Below, piece after piece: positions 5,601-5,936 of a stretch of DNA of 5,936 nt. A model generated the notes under the pieces. The model was not told the origin of the DNA and made no database searches. It worked only from the letters and a program-made list of their open reading frames with translations. The stretch covers positions 1 through 5,936 of the forward strand of contig JAIRNM010000324.1 of the NCBI GenBank assembly GCA_031258055.1, written 5' to 3'. The stretch's first letter is position 1. Each line of letters opens with the position of its first letter. A program made the translations under genes and the position numbers. This DNA comes from Bifidobacteriaceae bacterium (GTDB taxonomy: Bacteria > Actinomycetota > Actinomycetes > Actinomycetales > WQXJ01).

Positions 5601-5721
5601 CCCGATCACAGTCCTGAGCCCGCCAGAGCGGGTGGGCAACTTCAAGGAAGTGGTCAGCGGCTACCACAAGCTCGACGCCATCGCCGAATCGAAGCGCTGC
5701 CTGCGCTGTGACAGGAGGTAA
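2680..5721 (+). CDS. Fused HydB/NuoF-type NADH-FMN subunit and GltD/NfnB-like FAD-NADPH module
   Basis: The 1013-aa cytosolic flavoprotein joins two enzymes. Residues about 30-105 are a thioredoxin-like [2Fe-2S] domain (C34, C39, C72, C76). Residues about 135-550 are NuoF-like: FMN/NADH motifs GRGGAGFPTG (189-198) and NADEGDPGAFMDR (217-229), and N3 [4Fe-4S] ligands C478, C481, C484 and C524. H548, C554 and C559 (H-x5-C-x4-C), perhaps with C461, match the HydB signature linked to a zinc site. From C567 it switches to Fer4_20 (C567, C571, C606, C610, C614, C618). An FAD Rossmann motif follows (G664-G666-G669), then NADPH motif GGGSTAFDAAR (794-804) with VYRR (817-820), and C-terminal FAD motif TGGDFARGAD (916-925). 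The end carries CLRC (1007-1010). The expected role is to exchange electrons between NADH and NADPH, and possibly ferredoxin or a partner. The ATG follows GGGGAGG (2668-2674). The frame is open throughout, so the fusion is not an artefact of a visible frameshift. Confidence 0.9.
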   Translation: MKTARKFGTLEDLRQVRESYQARLDGYKHQALVCAGTGCLSANSGAVAAALKESVARHGIEGQVAVIPEGGCVGTCSVGPVVSVLPDGAYYTELTPEKIDQIVASHFVEGRPVAEHAFYDAVQGKRALNVQSVAFFRDQLRIALRNCGVIDVESVDAYISRDGYRAIALALERGPVATVEEIKRSGLRGRGGAGFPTGVKWEACLKAEGAQKYIVCNADEGDPGAFMDRTILEGDPHSVIEGMMIGGYAIGANQGFVYLRAEYPVAEQRLARAIEQAREVGLLGAPLFGSDFSFDLEIRVGAGAFVCGEETALMNSIEGKRGEPRQKPPFPFQSGLFGCPTIINNVETLANVAPIILQGADWYAGIGTETSKGTKVFALAGDVVNTGIVEVPMGTAMGDLLFSIGGGIQGGKPLKSIQAGGPSGGCITKGFLNTPVDYESIVELGAIMGSGGLVVMDEDTCMVDTARYFMDFIQDESCGKCVPCRIGTKRLLEILTRITRGEGREGDIELMQELCFYIQQTAMCGLGQSAPNPVLSTITRFREEYEEHIQERYCRAGVCSDLVLSPCQNACPVGINIPGYLALLAAGQFGEAYRLARRENPLAAVCGTICTHPCESKCRRAQTDEAVAICALQRFVADRSGFDAGFDLSEGVSPKTGKSVGIVGAGPSGLTCAHYLALLGHDVVVYDRAPIAGGILAYGIPEYRLPNEVLSREVDLIRAEGVEIRLDTEIGRDITIGQLRQAHQAIYVAAGAQISNRLGIEGEHLPGVVYGLQFLREVNLDRGAHPGHRVVVVGGGSTAFDAARAAVRLGAKKVTVVYRREVADMPASETEIREALEEGVEVLPLAGPQRVVGRDRAEALECVRMELRGFDQAGRRQVHPISQDSFLVEFDRLVLAVGQSPDRSLLGGEVTEGVFTGGDFARGADVAITAIADGKKAASYIDAYLGGKGVLNKGAPVEYPAPDDAAEIEPHKRFPITVLSPPERVGNFKEVVSGYHKLDAIAESKRCLRCDRR
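5713..5719 (+). promoter_or_regulatory. Shine-Dalgarno site setting a GTG start
   Basis: AGGAGGT lies within the last codons of the fusion gene, its last base being the first base of the TAA stop. It is 5 nt before the GTG at 5725. It fixes the start of the next gene and implies tight translational coupling, with only 3 bp between stop and start. Confidence 0.75.
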
Positions 5722-5724
5722 ACC

Positions 5725-5936
5725 GTGGTTGATCTCACCATCAACGGCCAACAGATCGAGGCCGCGAGCGGCGCCACCATCTTGGAGGCCGCCACAGCGA
5801 ACGGGATCGCCATCCCGACTCTGTGCTACCTGGAAGGCGTCCACCAACTTGGCTCTTGCCGCATTTGCGTCGTAGAAGTCGAAGGTGCCCGCTCGCTGCA
5901 GGCCTCGTGTATGGTGGCCGCGCGCGATGGCATGGT
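5725..5936 (+). CDS. NuoG/HydA/FdhA-type iron-sulfur subunit, N-terminal part (runs off right edge)
   Basis: The frame begins with GTG and stays open to the window end (70 complete codons). It encodes a plant-type [2Fe-2S] ferredoxin domain: LTINGQQIEAASGATILEAA at 4-23, then C34, C45, C48 and C62 in the C-x10-C-x2-C-x13-C pattern (IPTLCYL, GSCRICVVEVEGAR, ASCM). This domain opens complex I NuoG, the [FeFe]-hydrogenase subunit HydA and NAD(P)-linked formate dehydrogenase alpha subunits, all of which pair with NuoEF-type subunits. The wording of the domain is closest, by eye, to HydA/FdhA-type proteins, but the domains that decide between them (H-cluster, molybdopterin, or a bare NuoG fold) are beyond the edge. 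It would pass electrons between its catalytic site and the HydBC-like core encoded upstream. It is the third gene of the operon. Confidence 0.85.
   Translation, partial: MVDLTINGQQIEAASGATILEAATANGIAIPTLCYLEGVHQLGSCRICVVEVEGARSLQASCMVAARDGM

Overview
The window joins two unrelated pieces of GC-rich DNA at a tRNA-Gly fragment near position 1900. Positions 1 to about 1930 look like one end of an integrative element, with every supported gene on the minus strand. Positions from about 1930 to the end are chromosomal. They hold the start of a plus-strand operon for a multi-subunit flavin/iron-sulfur NAD(P)H oxidoreductase of the NuoEFG / HydABC class. High GC, the actinobacterial flavour of the element's replication-type protein and the anaerobic redox enzyme together suggest an anaerobic or facultatively anaerobic actinobacterium. 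That is inference, since there is no rRNA or marker gene here.

Element end (1-1930). Reading leftward from the tRNA fragment there is a 185-residue protein of unknown function, a short hairpin terminator, and then a tightly packed gene set. This set comprises an excisionase-like helix-turn-helix protein (143 aa), a 95-residue hypothetical protein, and the N-terminal 134 residues of a replication-type protein that runs off the left edge. The last three genes overlap one another (ATGA, then 17 bp), so they are probably one translationally coupled operon. Positions 1883-1928 match only the 3' half of a tRNA-Gly with anticodon CCC: anticodon arm, T arm, 3' acceptor strand and discriminator U. No 5' half precedes it. 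This is the usual signature of an att site left when an element integrates into the 3' end of a tRNA gene. The intact tRNA and the other att copy should lie beyond the left edge.

Chromosomal operon (about 2030-5936). A candidate promoter and an inverted repeat precede three genes. The first encodes a HydC/HndA/NuoE-type [2Fe-2S] subunit (182 aa). The second encodes a 1013-residue fusion protein. The third is the start of a NuoG/HydA/FdhA-type subunit cut by the right edge after 70 residues. The genes are separated by 20 bp and 3 bp, with strong Shine-Dalgarno sequences.

The main point of interest is the 1013-aa protein. Its first ~560 residues are a HydB/HndC-type subunit: thioredoxin-like [2Fe-2S] domain, FMN/NADH domain and N3 [4Fe-4S] cluster. 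Where HydB normally continues into a two-cluster ferredoxin domain, this protein continues into a complete GltD/NfnB-like module: a double-cluster Fer4_20 domain, an FAD domain and an NADPH domain. With the HydC-like subunit this would put an NADH/FMN site (possibly bifurcating) and an FAD/NADPH site in one subunit. A NuoG-like subunit of unknown catalytic end comes next. The arrangement resembles, but is not identical to, the Stn-type transhydrogenase, in which the GltD-like module sits on the NuoG-like subunit. The physiological reaction (transhydrogenase, NADP-linked hydrogenase or formate dehydrogenase) cannot be decided from this window.
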